Source: Pedobacter sp. FW305-3-2-15-E-R2A2 (GTDB lineage Bacteria > Bacteroidota > Bacteroidia > Sphingobacteriales > Sphingobacteriaceae). From it: DNA of 64,000 bases. The stretch is from positions 3,720,001 through 3,784,000 of the forward strand of contig NZ_CP151803.1 of the NCBI RefSeq assembly GCF_038446955.1, given 5' to 3'. The stretch's first letter is position 1, and every line of letters begins with the position of its first letter. The notes beneath the pieces were generated by a model that did no database searches, was not told the origin of the DNA, and worked only from the letters and a program-made list of their open reading frames with translations. The position numbers were made by a program, and so were the translations under genes. This document shows, piece after piece, positions 1-9,324 of this stretch.

Positions 1-2
1 AT

Positions 3-788
3 GAGGAAGAGGAAGTTAAGTCTATTTTTTCCATCAGCGTAGAACACTTGTTACAACTCAGGAGAAGCCAACTGATGTTAAACTGGGAAAAAGAACCGGA
101 ACAGGAAACACTCCACTCATTCCTCCGTATTTTAAATGGATTAAAGGCTCAGAAGCCAATTCAATATCTTCTGGGGGAGGCTTTTTTCTACGGTGCAGTC
201 TTTAAGGTAAATGAAGCGGTACTGATTCCAAGACCGGAAACAGAGGAGCTGGTTGACTGGATTCTGGAGGAGAAAGCACAAGCACCTGCAGTGATAGACT
301 TTGGTACAGGGACGGGTTGTATCGCCATCAGCTTAAAGAAACACCTGAAAGATGCCAGTGTAACTGCCGTTGATATTTCTGAGGAAGCACTCCGGATCGC
401 CTCAGAAAATGCCTTGATCAATCAAACGGAGGTCAGCTTTATTCAGGCCGACATTTTAACCTTTCAAAGCGAAAGCAAATTCGATATCATTGTCAGCAAT
501 CCGCCTTACATCACCGAAAAGGAACGTGCAGAAATGCATCAGAACGTTCTTGCTCATGAACCGCATCTGGCCCTGTTCGTTACCGATGAAAGACCCTTGT
601 TGTTCTATGAAGCAGTGGCTGATTTCGCCCTGCGCAACTTAAAGGAAAATGGCGCTTTGTTCTTCGAAATTAATGAGTACTTATCTAAAGAGACCATTCA
701 AATGTTAAAAGATAAGTCTTTTGTTTTCATTGAATTGCGAAAAGACATGCAGGGAAAAGACAGGATGATCTGTGCCAGGCTAAACTAA
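3..788 (+). CDS. prmC: PrmC, release factor glutamine methyltransferase (5' partial)
   Basis: Methylates the Gln of the GGQ motif of peptide chain release factors, using S-adenosylmethionine. The SAM-binding motif DFGTGTGCIA lies near base 300 and the catalytic NPPY tetrad near base 500, both diagnostic of the family. The frame is open from base 3 with residues typical of the PrmC N-terminal helical domain (VEHLLQLRRSQL), so the real start lies upstream of the window; a TTG at 48 would be an artificial start. The visible part (261 codons) is near full length for the family. It converges on xerD, with only 8 bases between the two stops. Confidence 0.93.
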   Translation, partial: EEEEVKSIFSISVEHLLQLRRSQLMLNWEKEPEQETLHSFLRILNGLKAQKPIQYLLGEAFFYGAVFKVNEAVLIPRPETEELVDWILEEKAQAPAVIDFGTGTGCIAISLKKHLKDASVTAVDISEEALRIASENALINQTEVSFIQADILTFQSESKFDIIVSNPPYITEKERAEMHQNVLAHEPHLALFVTDERPLLFYEAVADFALRNLKENGALFFEINEYLSKETIQMLKDKSFVFIELRKDMQGKDRMICARLN

Positions 789-796
789 ACAAGCAC

Positions 797-1696
797 TTAA
801 GTTCTGGAGTGAAACTCTGTGATGATGCCTTTCAGGTAATCACGGTCAAGATGGGTATAAATCTCTGTGGTGGTAATGCTGGAATGTCCGAGCATTTCCT
901 GTACGGCCCGCAAATCTGCACCACCTTCAATCAAATGCGTCGCAAAGGAATGTCTGAAAGTATGTGGACTAATGCTTTTCTTCAATCCGGATTTTAAAGC
1001 GAGGTCTTTGATCAGTGTGAAAACTGAAATCCGGGACAACCCGCTTCCACGACGGTTTAAGAAAATGAAATCTTCATATCCTTTTTGAACCGGGACATGA
1101 ACCCTGCTTTCTTCCAGATAGATTTTGATGTATTTTAATGCCGACTGTCCGATGGGTACAATCCTTTCTTTATTTCCCTTTCCAATCACTTTGATAAACT
1201 CTGCATCCGGAAAAACATTTGAAATCCTCAGGCTAATCAATTCTGTTACCCTCAAACCACAACTGTAAAGCACTTCCAGAATCGCCTTATTTCTCATTCC
1301 TTCAGGTTTTGCTGCATCTATGGCGGCAATCAGGCCGTTGATCTCTTCGATGTTCAGGACATCCGGAAGCTTTCTGCTCAGCCTGGGGGTCTCCAGCAAT
1401 GCCGCCGGATCTTCTGCAATGAGCTGTTCGAGCATAAGAAAGTCAAAGAAAGATTTGATCCCTGAAACCACTCTTGCCTGCGTTGAAGGCAACATTCCCA
1501 GCTCATTAATCCAGGAGATGAACAGCTTTAGATCGGCCGCAGTAATCTCCTTGACATGAGGTGTTTTGTTGACAGATTCAAAGTATTGAAACAACTTTTG
1601 AACATCATTCATATAGGCCTCAATGGAATTTGAAGAAAGGGATCGTTCCAGTTTCAAATACGCTTTAAAAGAAGGGAAGTAAGGGTTATTAATCAC
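797..1696 (-). CDS. xerD: XerD-type tyrosine recombinase
   Basis: Site-specific recombinase that resolves chromosome dimers at dif. The 299-residue length matches XerC/XerD. An N-terminal SAM-like core-binding domain occupies about residues 1-95 and the catalytic domain follows. The full catalytic set is visible: R149 (CGLRVTEL), K173, H245 and R248 (HTFRHSFATHL), H271 (MLGHSS) and nucleophile Y280 (TEIYTH). The start is GTG at 1696. It is divergent from aroQ with a 44-base gap. No phage or integron genes are nearby, which favours a housekeeping Xer over a mobile-element integrase. Confidence 0.92.
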   Translation of the reverse strand: MINNPYFPSFKAYLKLERSLSSNSIEAYMNDVQKLFQYFESVNKTPHVKEITAADLKLFISWINELGMLPSTQARVVSGIKSFFDFLMLEQLIAEDPAALLETPRLSRKLPDVLNIEEINGLIAAIDAAKPEGMRNKAILEVLYSCGLRVTELISLRISNVFPDAEFIKVIGKGNKERIVPIGQSALKYIKIYLEESRVHVPVQKGYEDFIFLNRRGSGLSRISVFTLIKDLALKSGLKKSISPHTFRHSFATHLIEGGADLRAVQEMLGHSSITTTEIYTHLDRDYLKGIITEFHSRT

Positions 1697-1740
1697 ACAA
1701 AAATTTTCTACTGTAACTTTTTAACTTTAAGTTTGAGCTA

Positions 1741-2160
1741 ATGAAGATACAAATTATTAACGGCCCAAATTTAAACCTTTTAGGCATTCGTGAGCCGGGA
1801 ATCTACGGAAGTTTAGGTTTTGACGAGTATATCGAACAATTAAGAGCGATGTACAGCATTCTGGAAATTGATTATTTTCAGAGCAATGTAGAAGGAGAGC
1901 TGATCAATAAATTACATGAAGTAGGTTTTACATATGATGGAATTGTGATCAATGCCGGAGGGTATACCCATACTTCTGTGGCACTTGCCGATGCCATTGC
2001 AGCGATCAACACCCCTGTAATAGAGGTTCATGTATCTAATATCTATGCCAGAGAAGAATACAGACATGTATCGCTGACCGGAAAAAACTGCAAAGGTGTA
2101 CTAACCGGGTTTGGTCTGGATGGCTATCGTTTAGCCATAGAAAGTCTGTTAAAAAGCTAA
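1741..2160 (+). CDS. aroQ: 3-dehydroquinate dehydratase, type II
   Basis: Converts 3-dehydroquinate to 3-dehydroshikimate in the shikimate pathway (cytosolic dodecamer). The 139-residue length is typical. Family blocks are NGPNLNLLGIREPGIYG at the N-terminus (including the catalytic Tyr on the flexible lid), NAGGYTHTSVALADAI mid-protein, and EVHVSNIYAREEYRHVS with the catalytic His. It is divergent from xerD and 7 bases upstream of the M28 peptidase. The shikimate end product chorismate also feeds the chorismate mutase at 30920 and the prephenate dehydrogenase at 60383. Confidence 0.95.
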   Translation: MKIQIINGPNLNLLGIREPGIYGSLGFDEYIEQLRAMYSILEIDYFQSNVEGELINKLHEVGFTYDGIVINAGGYTHTSVALADAIAAINTPVIEVHVSNIYAREEYRHVSLTGKNCKGVLTGFGLDGYRLAIESLLKS

Positions 2161-2167
2161 AGAGATC

Positions 2168-3130
2168 ATGAGAAAAATTATTTTATTTGCCTTATGCTCC
2201 GCCATAAGTGCATCCGCTTTTGCGCAGGCTGACATTACGGAAAAAGAACTTAAAGAACACCTCTGGTTCCTGGCATCGCCAAAGATGAAGGGACGTTTCC
2301 CCGGAACCACAGAAAACAGGAAGGTGGTCGATTACCTGACAAAGCAATTTAAGAAATCAGGTATCGCGCCATATCAGGGCAGTTATCTGCAGGAATTTAC
2401 GGCGAAAATAAGGGTTAAAAAAGGAGTGACAGACACCCCATATGCCAAAACTCAAAATGTGATCGGCTATATCGAAGGGAGTGACCCAGCATTAAAATCT
2501 GAATTTATAGTCATAGGTGCGCATTATGACCACCTTGGAATGGGAGGCGCTTCTTCCAAAAAGCCGGATACCACCGCCATCCATTATGGTGCGGACGACA
2601 ATGCAAGCGGAACCTCTGCGCTTTTAGAGATCGCAGAGAAACTGGCGGCCAATAAAGGAACCCTGAAGCGCAGCATCCTGATCATCGCATTTGGTGCAGA
2701 AGAACAAGGTTTACTGGGTTCAAAGTATTTCACAGAACATCCATTGGTGCCCTTGTCGCAGATTAAACTGATGATCAATATGGACATGGTAGGCAGGATG
2801 AACAGCGAAAAACACTTGTACATGGGTGGTGCAGCTACTTTTGATGGAGGAATGGAGCTGATGAAGCGCCTTGGGCCGGAAATCGGCATCAACCCAATCG
2901 TCAATGCGTATGATGTAGGAGGTTCAGACCATGTTTCTTTTTACAAGAAAAACATTTCTGTTGTAGGTTTTCATACTGGTGGACATCCACAATACCATAC
3001 CCCTGAAGACGATAGAAAACTGATCAATATTGCCGGAGAAAAACTGGTATGCGATTATATTTATAAGGCACTGGTGACCGTAGCGAACAGGAGCGGAGCG
3101 ATCTTATTCGTTCCGGAAAAGAAAAACTAA
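2168..3130 (+). CDS. Secreted M28-family zinc aminopeptidase
   Basis: Di-zinc aminopeptidase, probably periplasmic or secreted. A signal peptide ending near ASAFAQ covers about residues 1-19. The M28 metal ligands are visible in order: HYDHLG (His), ADDNASGTSALLE (Asp), EEQGLLGS (catalytic Glu then metal Glu), NMDMVGR (Asp) and QYHTPEDD (His). Length of 320 is typical of Bacteroidota M28 proteins without extra domains. It follows aroQ by 7 bases and may be co-transcribed. Substrate preference cannot be read from the sequence. Confidence 0.9.
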   Translation: MRKIILFALCSAISASAFAQADITEKELKEHLWFLASPKMKGRFPGTTENRKVVDYLTKQFKKSGIAPYQGSYLQEFTAKIRVKKGVTDTPYAKTQNVIGYIEGSDPALKSEFIVIGAHYDHLGMGGASSKKPDTTAIHYGADDNASGTSALLEIAEKLAANKGTLKRSILIIAFGAEEQGLLGSKYFTEHPLVPLSQIKLMINMDMVGRMNSEKHLYMGGAATFDGGMELMKRLGPEIGINPIVNAYDVGGSDHVSFYKKNISVVGFHTGGHPQYHTPEDDRKLINIAGEKLVCDYIYKALVTVANRSGAILFVPEKKN

Positions 3131-3153
3131 AGTTCTTCAAATGAAGAATGAAA

Positions 3154-3195
3154 AGGTCTGGTGCTGTTTACCCAATAACAAACAGGACCAGACCT
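3154..3195. terminator. Long hairpin between convergent genes
   Basis: A 9-bp stem (AGGTCTGGT with ACCAGACCT) continues after a G/G mismatch into a 6-bp stem (CTGTTT with AAACAG) around a 10-base loop. It lies between the ends of the M28 peptidase (+) and the glycosyltransferase (-), so it can act in both directions. There is no clean T-run. A second weak hairpin (TTCTTC/GAAGAA) sits at about 3133-3148, and the right arm is partly repeated at about 3201-3211. Confidence 0.55.
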
Positions 3196-3214
3196 AAAAC
3201 AGGACCAGCCTGAT

Positions 3215-4234
3215 TTAAATTCCCAATCCGCTAAAAAATCTGATTTTCTTAATGAAATAAGCATAGACAATACTGGAAGAATAATGTCCGGTATGCTCCT
3301 GATAATTAACCTGTCGGTTTGTTCTTTTCTTCGCATTTGCAGAGAAGTACTTGAAAAAATGGAAATGAGCTTTACTTACTGCCATGGCAAAATCTACTTT
3401 TCCCTGCACCAGGAAATGTATTAAAGCCACAAAGTCGATGAAAAACCGGATGAAGATCCTGAAACAAGCATCCTTTAAAGGAAGGTTCTTCTGCATGATG
3501 ATCAGGTTGTTCCTGAAGTTCAGGTATGTTTTATAGGGATTGTTTGCATTCAAGGTTCCTCCGCCTACATGGTAAACTTCGGCATCCGGGCAATACATGA
3601 CTTTATAGCCCAGATTCTTTAGTCGCCAGCAGAGGTCGATTTCTTCCATATGCGCAAAGAAGTCAGGATCCAATCCACCTGCCTCTTTCCAGCATTTGCT
3701 TTTGATAAATAAGGCAGCTCCGCTTGCCCAAAAGATCTCTTTTACATCGTTATATTGCCCATGGTCATCTTCGACAGTATCAAATAGCCGCCCGCGACAA
3801 AATGGAAAACAATGCAGGTCCAGATAACCACCTGCTGCTCCGGCATATTCAAATTTAGATTTGTCCTTTTGCCATTTTATCTTGGGTTGAGCAGCTGCAA
3901 TTTTATCGTCCTTTTCCATCAGTTCGATCACCGGTAAAATCCAATTTGCAGGTACCTCAACATCAGAATTTAACAACACATAATAATCAGCTTCAACCTG
4001 TTCCAGCAATTTGCGGTATCCTTCGGCAAAACCATAGTTTTTATCGTTCTCAATGACGCGAATTCCCGGGTAACTGGCCTTTACAAAGGCGACCGAATCA
4101 TCTGTAGAAGCATTGTCGCCCACTACAATTTGTAAGTTCGGATATTCCGATAGAATTACTCCGGGTAAAAATTTCTCCAGCAGAAGCTTGCCATTCCAAT
4201 TCAAAATCACTACTGCTACACTTGCGTCTGTCAT
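3215..4234 (-). CDS. Family 2 glycosyltransferase
   Basis: Inverting GT-A glycosyltransferase, likely rhamnosyl/glycosyl transfer in surface polysaccharide assembly. The N-terminus VAVVILNWNG, then GDNASTDDS (nucleotide binding) and LLNSDVE (DxD-type metal site), then ASGAALFIK and DPDFFAHMEEIDLCWR, are typical of the WcaA/rhamnosyltransferase group. The C-terminal part is basic and hydrophobic and may bind membrane. I choose the ATG at 4234, which overlaps the upstream stop as TAATG, over the ATG at 4261, because the downstream start gives the canonical family N-terminus and translational coupling to the acyltransferase. The acceptor is unknown. Confidence 0.85.
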   Translation of the reverse strand: MTDASVAVVILNWNGKLLLEKFLPGVILSEYPNLQIVVGDNASTDDSVAFVKASYPGIRVIENDKNYGFAEGYRKLLEQVEADYYVLLNSDVEVPANWILPVIELMEKDDKIAAAQPKIKWQKDKSKFEYAGAAGGYLDLHCFPFCRGRLFDTVEDDHGQYNDVKEIFWASGAALFIKSKCWKEAGGLDPDFFAHMEEIDLCWRLKNLGYKVMYCPDAEVYHVGGGTLNANNPYKTYLNFRNNLIIMQKNLPLKDACFRIFIRFFIDFVALIHFLVQGKVDFAMAVSKAHFHFFKYFSANAKKRTNRQVNYQEHTGHYSSSIVYAYFIKKIRFFSGLGI

Positions 4235-5112
4235 TATACGTATTCTCGTTTGTTTTTCCATCGCCTATGGCTCCATAACCAATATGACGGTTCCTCTTTA
4301 ATAATATCTTCTAAAAATTCGAAATGGGTATCGGTAATCTCGTGCTTTTCTGTTTCTTCCGGTTTCGGACAGATGGGTACACAATCCACTTCATAATATC
4401 CTCTTTTAATATACTTCAACTTAAAATAAAAGATGGGTCTGTTGGTTTGCACCGCAATCTTTTCCAGCCCTAACAACGCGGCTGTGTCCTGATTTAAAAA
4501 ATCAATCCAATAATGTGACTCCCCACGAACCGGGCTTTGATCACTGGCGAAACAGAACATACTTGGTTCATTTTTGACACTCGTTAACATCCTTAAGGTC
4601 TGTCGCATCGGAACTCCGGTATTGCCAAATTTACTACGTATTTTAAGGAACCAATCGTCAAAAATGCCGTTATTCAATGGCTTATAAATCACATAGGCCT
4701 TTTCAGAGAGGTTTAATCCTAAAGACATCATTCCCCATTCCCAATTGCCATAATGCCCCGTGCAGGCCAAAACACTTTCGCCTTTTTTAAAATAGGCCTC
4801 AATAAGATGAAGATTAGTGAATTTAACCCGCTTTTTGAGCTCTTTTTCAGAGATAGAGGCCATTTTGACGATTTCAAAAGTCAAGTCAGAAAGGTACATG
4901 AAAAACTCTTTTTCAATCACAATGATCTCTTTTAGTGACTTTTCAGGAAAGGAATTGACGAGGTTTTCCCGCACTACGTTTTTTCTGTAACCCACCACAT
5001 AATATAGGATATAGTAGCACATGGCCGATATCAGATATAACAGCTGCATGGGTAGAAGAGATAAAATGCTTAAAAAAACTACTCCTATATGAGAAAAGCT
5101 TTTTTTTATCAT
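4234..5112 (-). CDS. Lipid A / lysophospholipid acyltransferase (HtrB/LpxL family)
   Basis: Transfers an acyl chain to a lipid A precursor or related lipid at the inner membrane. A hydrophobic N-terminal anchor is followed by the catalytic HX4E motif HYGNWE near residue 119, and by ASDQSPVRG in the LpxL-like second block. Length of 292 matches LpxL/HtrB homologues. It is the first gene of a pair with the downstream glycosyltransferase, joined by a TAATG overlap, which suggests joint work on envelope glycolipid. Which acyl position it modifies cannot be told. Confidence 0.88.
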   Translation of the reverse strand: MIKKSFSHIGVVFLSILSLLPMQLLYLISAMCYYILYYVVGYRKNVVRENLVNSFPEKSLKEIIVIEKEFFMYLSDLTFEIVKMASISEKELKKRVKFTNLHLIEAYFKKGESVLACTGHYGNWEWGMMSLGLNLSEKAYVIYKPLNNGIFDDWFLKIRSKFGNTGVPMRQTLRMLTSVKNEPSMFCFASDQSPVRGESHYWIDFLNQDTAALLGLEKIAVQTNRPIFYFKLKYIKRGYYEVDCVPICPKPEETEKHEITDTHFEFLEDIIKEEPSYWLWSHRRWKNKREYV

Positions 5113-5150
5113 TATTTTGGCGGATTAAGAATGCAAACATAAATTATCAG

Positions 5151-5753
5151 ATGCAAAGTTTAGCTATATTCCCCCTTTTTTATCTTCCACCAGTCAGCTA
5201 TTTTAAGGAACTAAAGCATTCCGGAAATGAGTTCCTGCTGGAAAAAGAGGAGCATTTCCCGAAACAGACTTTCAGGAACAGGGCAACAATTTATTCCCCG
5301 AATGGGAGCCTGGACCTGATTGTCCCGGTGATAAGGGGAGAGAAGGTGCACACCAAAATTAAAGATGTAAAGATCAGTAACGATTTCAACTGGCAACGGC
5401 TTCACTGGAAAAGTCTGGAGAGTTGTTACCGCAATTCTGCCTATTTTGAATACTATGAAGACGAGTTTGCCAAATTTTACCATCAGAAATTCGACTTCCT
5501 TTTCGATTATAACCTCGAAGTGCTTCAATGGCTGTTCAAACAGTTAAAGACTACGGCGAGTTTTGAAATGACCACAGAATACCATGAAATCCCTGCGGAG
5601 CTTGATTTCCGTGGCAGAACCTTGTTCAAAAAGCCGGAAGGGGAGTTCAAGCCTTACTTCCAGGTCTTTGACGACAGAGCAGGGTTTAAGCCAAACTTAA
5701 GCATCGTAGACTTGTTGTTTAACCAGGGCCCTCAAGCTAAAAACTATATATAA
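5151..5753 (+). CDS. WbqC-like family protein
   Basis: Belongs to the WbqC-like family, which occurs in O-antigen or glycan gene clusters but whose biochemical role is not settled. Visible signatures are FPLFYLPPVSYF at the N-terminus, FRNRATIYSPNG, LIVPV and the central WQRLHWKSLESCYRNSAYFEYY. Length of 200 is normal. No signal peptide or membrane segment is seen, so it is probably cytosolic. It is divergent from the acyltransferase by 38 bases and 3 bases upstream of corA, so it probably leads the corA-mgtE-bioB run. Confidence 0.82.
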   Translation: MQSLAIFPLFYLPPVSYFKELKHSGNEFLLEKEEHFPKQTFRNRATIYSPNGSLDLIVPVIRGEKVHTKIKDVKISNDFNWQRLHWKSLESCYRNSAYFEYYEDEFAKFYHQKFDFLFDYNLEVLQWLFKQLKTTASFEMTTEYHEIPAELDFRGRTLFKKPEGEFKPYFQVFDDRAGFKPNLSIVDLLFNQGPQAKNYI

Positions 5754-5756
5754 AGT

Positions 5757-6875
5757 ATGGCCAAACCTCCAAAGCACAAGAAAAAACGTCAGCATTATGC
5801 CTTACCACATGCCGGATCCAGTCCGGGAATGATATATATTGATGAGAAGGCGGTAAAGCCAATCATCAATCTTTACCAATATAATGGGGAAAGTTATAAA
5901 GTTCAGGAGCTAAATGACATCAGCAATCTTAAACAAATCCTTACCGACAAAAATTACACTTTTTGGGTAGAGATTAAAGGATTTAAGTCCCTGACCTTGT
6001 TCGAGACGTTGAGTAAAGACTTTGGAGTCAATAAATTAATTCTGGAAGACATCACCAGAACCTATCAACGGCCAAAGCAGGAAGAGTACGACAACTATGT
6101 TTTTGCCGTAAGCAGAATGCTCCAGCTGGATGAACATCAGAACCTGGATAACCAGCAATATTCCTTTCTACTGACCGATAATGCACTTTTTACCTTCCAG
6201 GAGCATTATGAAGATTGCCTGGAGCCGGTGCGTTCCCGTTTGAAGATCGGAAAGGGCAATATCCGGACCAGTGGAAGCAGTTACCTCATGTATGTGCTGA
6301 TGGACATGATCATCGATACTTATTTTGAAATTCTGGGAGCCTGGGGAGATCAGCTGGACAATATTGAAGACCGCTTATTTGATAAACCGGATAAGACGGT
6401 GATGTTTGATACACAGCTGATCAAAAGAAACCTGATCAACATCAGGAGGGTAGCCTGGCCGGAGCGCGACAAACTGAATGACATCCTTCGGAGTGATACC
6501 CATCTCATTCCGGACCACACGAAAATGTATATCCGCGATGCCTACGACCACTGTATCCAGATCATCGACATTGTCGAATCTTTAAAAGAGATTTCTGCCA
6601 GTAATATAGACATGTATCTTTCGATCATCAGCAACAGGATGAACGAAATCATGAAGGTGCTGACCATTATTTCTTCCATATTTATTCCGCTCACGTTTAT
6701 CGCAGGGATTTATGGAATGAACTTTGCAATTGAAGATCCGGTAACCCATAAATTACTGCCAAAGAATATGCCGGAGCTCTATCAGGAGCATGGCTATTTG
6801 TATACGATGATCGTAATGGCTGCAATTGCGGTTTTACAAATCATATATTTCTGGCGTAAAGGATGGTTTAAATAA
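5757..6875 (+). CDS. corA: CorA magnesium/cobalt transporter
   Basis: Pentameric Mg2+ channel of the inner membrane. The signature YGMNF follows the first of two C-terminal transmembrane helices, with a basic tail (FWRKGWFK) after the second. The large cytosolic N-terminal domain and total length of 372 fit the family. The very basic first 15 residues (KPPKHKKKRQH) precede the regulatory domain. It lies 3 bases after wbqC and 27 bases before mgtE, which encodes a non-homologous Mg2+ channel. Confidence 0.94.
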   Translation: MAKPPKHKKKRQHYALPHAGSSPGMIYIDEKAVKPIINLYQYNGESYKVQELNDISNLKQILTDKNYTFWVEIKGFKSLTLFETLSKDFGVNKLILEDITRTYQRPKQEEYDNYVFAVSRMLQLDEHQNLDNQQYSFLLTDNALFTFQEHYEDCLEPVRSRLKIGKGNIRTSGSSYLMYVLMDMIIDTYFEILGAWGDQLDNIEDRLFDKPDKTVMFDTQLIKRNLINIRRVAWPERDKLNDILRSDTHLIPDHTKMYIRDAYDHCIQIIDIVESLKEISASNIDMYLSIISNRMNEIMKVLTIISSIFIPLTFIAGIYGMNFAIEDPVTHKLLPKNMPELYQEHGYLYTMIVMAAIAVLQIIYFWRKGWFK

Positions 6876-6902
6876 GTGTGATTATTGTAACTTTGGCTAC
6901 GC

Positions 6903-8252
6903 ATGCAATCTTTCGACCTGGACAAAACAGACGTATCTAAAATCAAGAACGCCTTAAATAGTGATGATGAACAACTTAAAGTTATTCTTGAGGAATACCA
7001 TGCCTCAGAAATAGCGATCCTGTTCGAAAGTATTACAAATGAGGACCGGCAAAGAATCATCAACCTGTTGCCGGTGGAGATTGCTTCCGAGGTCATCTCG
7101 GAGATGCATGAAGAATCCCATCCGGAGGAATTGCTCTTACAACTTCATCCTGATAAACGGACAGAGATTGTTGAAGAGCTGGATTATGATGATGCTACAG
7201 ACATCATTTCCCAGCTGGAAGAACACGAGCAAAAAGAAATCTTAGAAGATTTAAGTGAGGATGATGCTTCCAGTATCCGGAACCTGTTAAGCTACGACGA
7301 AAAGACAGCGGGTGGTTTGATGAACACCGAGTTCATCCGGGTAAATCTGAATTTAACTAAAAAAGATGCGATCGACGAGATCATTCGCCAGAGTGAAGAG
7401 ATCGAAGAATTCTATACCATATTTGTAATTGACGACGACAATGTGTTTCAGGGAATCGTTTCCTTAAAGGACATTATCAAGGCAAAAGGGAACGTGCACA
7501 TCACAGAGCTGGTAAAAGCAGAAGTGGCATGGGTACACCCTGATACTGATCAGGAGGAAGTGGCAAGGCTGATTTCTCAATACAACATCACGAGTATTCC
7601 CGTAGTTGATAACGACATGAAATTGCTCGGAAGGGTAACCTTTGATGACGTGATCGACGTTATGGAGGATGAAAATACGGAGGATATCCTGAAAATATCC
7701 GGGGTTTCTGAAGATGAGGAACTGAGTGGTAACTGGGTGGAAGCGGTAAAATCCCGTTTGCCCTGGCTGATCATTAATCTGGGCACTGCATTTCTGGCTT
7801 CTGCCGTGGTTCGTCATTTTGGCTCTACCATTGAGAAAATCGCGGTCCTTTCTGCTTACATGACCATCATTGCGGGAATGGGTGGAAATGCCGCGACACA
7901 GGCACTCGCCGTTACGGTAAGAAGGATTTCCTTATACGACCTGACCGATAGCCAGGCTTACCGGACGGTACTAAAAGAGTTCACCGTAGGATTGATCAAC
8001 GGAGCAGTTACGGGACTAATTGTATTTCTTTTCGCCATATTTTTTGACAGCAATCCCTTGCTAGGTGTGGTTATTTTCCTCGCTATGACGGGTAATTTAC
8101 TGATTGCCGGGGTTACCGGAGCAGGAATTCCCTTAGTATTAAAAAGGGTAGGAATAGATCCGGCCATTGCTTCTTCAATAATTATTACAACATTTACAGA
8201 TGTTTTCGGATTTTTGCTCTTGCTGGGATTAGCAAGCAAACTATTACTTTAA
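6903..8252 (+). CDS. mgtE: MgtE magnesium transporter
   Basis: Mg2+-gated Mg2+ channel. Domain order is: an acidic N domain of MgtE repeats (about residues 1-125, with LLPVEIASEVISEM), a CBS pair (about 130-255) and a C-terminal membrane domain of about five helices (from about residue 280). GMGGNAATQALAVTVRR is the family's pore-lining block. Length of 449 is standard. A -7-like TAACTTTG sits at 6888-6895, only 8 bases before the ATG, so a near-leaderless transcript is possible besides read-through from corA. Confidence 0.94.
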   Translation: MQSFDLDKTDVSKIKNALNSDDEQLKVILEEYHASEIAILFESITNEDRQRIINLLPVEIASEVISEMHEESHPEELLLQLHPDKRTEIVEELDYDDATDIISQLEEHEQKEILEDLSEDDASSIRNLLSYDEKTAGGLMNTEFIRVNLNLTKKDAIDEIIRQSEEIEEFYTIFVIDDDNVFQGIVSLKDIIKAKGNVHITELVKAEVAWVHPDTDQEEVARLISQYNITSIPVVDNDMKLLGRVTFDDVIDVMEDENTEDILKISGVSEDEELSGNWVEAVKSRLPWLIINLGTAFLASAVVRHFGSTIEKIAVLSAYMTIIAGMGGNAATQALAVTVRRISLYDLTDSQAYRTVLKEFTVGLINGAVTGLIVFLFAIFFDSNPLLGVVIFLAMTGNLLIAGVTGAGIPLVLKRVGIDPAIASSIIITTFTDVFGFLLLLGLASKLLL

Positions 8253-8267
8253 TTTTTTACAATCTAT

Positions 8268-9275
8268 ATGCAACCAACAAAACACAACTGGACCAAAGAG
8301 GAGATATCAGAAATATATCACAAACCTTTTCTGGACCTGGTTTACGAAGCTGCCACCATACATCGTGAAAATCAGGATTATTCTGAAGTTCAGATCAGCT
8401 CATTGATATCTATAAAAACTGGCGGATGTGCGGAAGACTGCGCATATTGTCCTCAGGCTGCAAGATACAATACCGGCCTGGAAGTTCAGGCTTTAATGAA
8501 AGTAGATCAGGTAGTGGAAGCTGCAGAAAGGGCGAAAGCCGGAGGCGCTTCACGTTTGTGTATGGGCGCTGCATGGCGCGAAGTACGCGACAACAGAGAT
8601 TTTGACCGTGTAATTGACATGGTGAAGGCTGTAAATGAACTGGATATGGAAGTTTGCTGCACTTTGGGTATGCTGACTGAAGGACAGGCGCAACGCCTTG
8701 CCGATGCCGGATTATACGCGTATAACCACAACCTGGATACTTCTGAAGATGACTATAAAAGGATCATTTCTACCAGAACTTATGACGACAGGTTAAATAC
8801 TTTACACAATGTCCGCAAAGCAAAACTGACCGTTTGTAGCGGCGGAATTGTAGGCCTTGGCGAAACTGATGAAGACCGTGTTTCGATGTTGCGTACCTTG
8901 GCGAACCTGCCTAAGCATCCGGAGTCTGTGCCTATTAATGCCCTGGTTCCCGTAGCTGGAACGCCGCTGGAAAATCAGCCAAGAATTCCAATCTGGGATA
9001 TGGTCAGGATGATTGCTACGGCGAGAATCATCATGCCTAAATCGGTGGTGCGTTTATCGGCAGGAAGAAATGAAATGAGCACTGTAGAACAGGCATTCTG
9101 TTTCATGGCTGGTGCAAATTCTATCTTTGCCGGAGATAAATTACTGACGACACCAAACCCGCACTTTGCCGACGACATGAAGATGTTTGAAATACTAGGG
9201 CTGAAAACGAGGGAAGCCTTCAAAAATGGCAGACCTGCAAATACGCTCCAGAAACCTGTAGAAACTACAGCATAA
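8268..9275 (+). CDS. bioB: Biotin synthase
   Basis: Radical-SAM enzyme that inserts sulfur into dethiobiotin. The radical-SAM cysteines are C54, C58 and C61 in [10 protein letters not shown]. Later BioB blocks include [18 protein letters not shown] and the RLSAGRNEM segment with the [2Fe-2S] cluster arginine. Length of 335 is typical. It lies 15 bases after mgtE on the same strand and ends in a strong terminator. No other biotin gene is in the window, so the pathway must be completed elsewhere. Confidence 0.96.
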   Translation: MQPTKHNWTKEEISEIYHKPFLDLVYEAATIHRENQDYSEVQISSLISIKTGGCAEDCAYCPQAARYNTGLEVQALMKVDQVVEAAERAKAGGASRLCMGAAWREVRDNRDFDRVIDMVKAVNELDMEVCCTLGMLTEGQAQRLADAGLYAYNHNLDTSEDDYKRIISTRTYDDRLNTLHNVRKAKLTVCSGGIVGLGETDEDRVSMLRTLANLPKHPESVPINALVPVAGTPLENQPRIPIWDMVRMIATARIIMPKSVVRLSAGRNEMSTVEQAFCFMAGANSIFAGDKLLTTPNPHFADDMKMFEILGLKTREAFKNGRPANTLQKPVETTA

Positions 9276-9314
9276 AAAAAGAACCCGGATCATGATGATC
9301 CGGGTTCTTTTTTT
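9274..9314 (+). terminator. Rho-independent terminator after bioB
   Basis: A perfect 12-bp stem (GAACCCGGATCA with TGATCCGGGTTC, 9281-9307) has a 3-base loop, with seven A before and seven T after. The symmetrical A/T flanks let it stop both bioB (+) and the convergent ohr (-). Confidence 0.9.
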
Positions 9315-9324
9315 ATGAAGGTTT

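Noticed and set aside
797..1696. Reading the tyrosine recombinase as a phage or transposon integrase
   Set aside because: Length and motifs fit XerD, and prmC and aroQ as neighbours are housekeeping genes with no mobile genes around.
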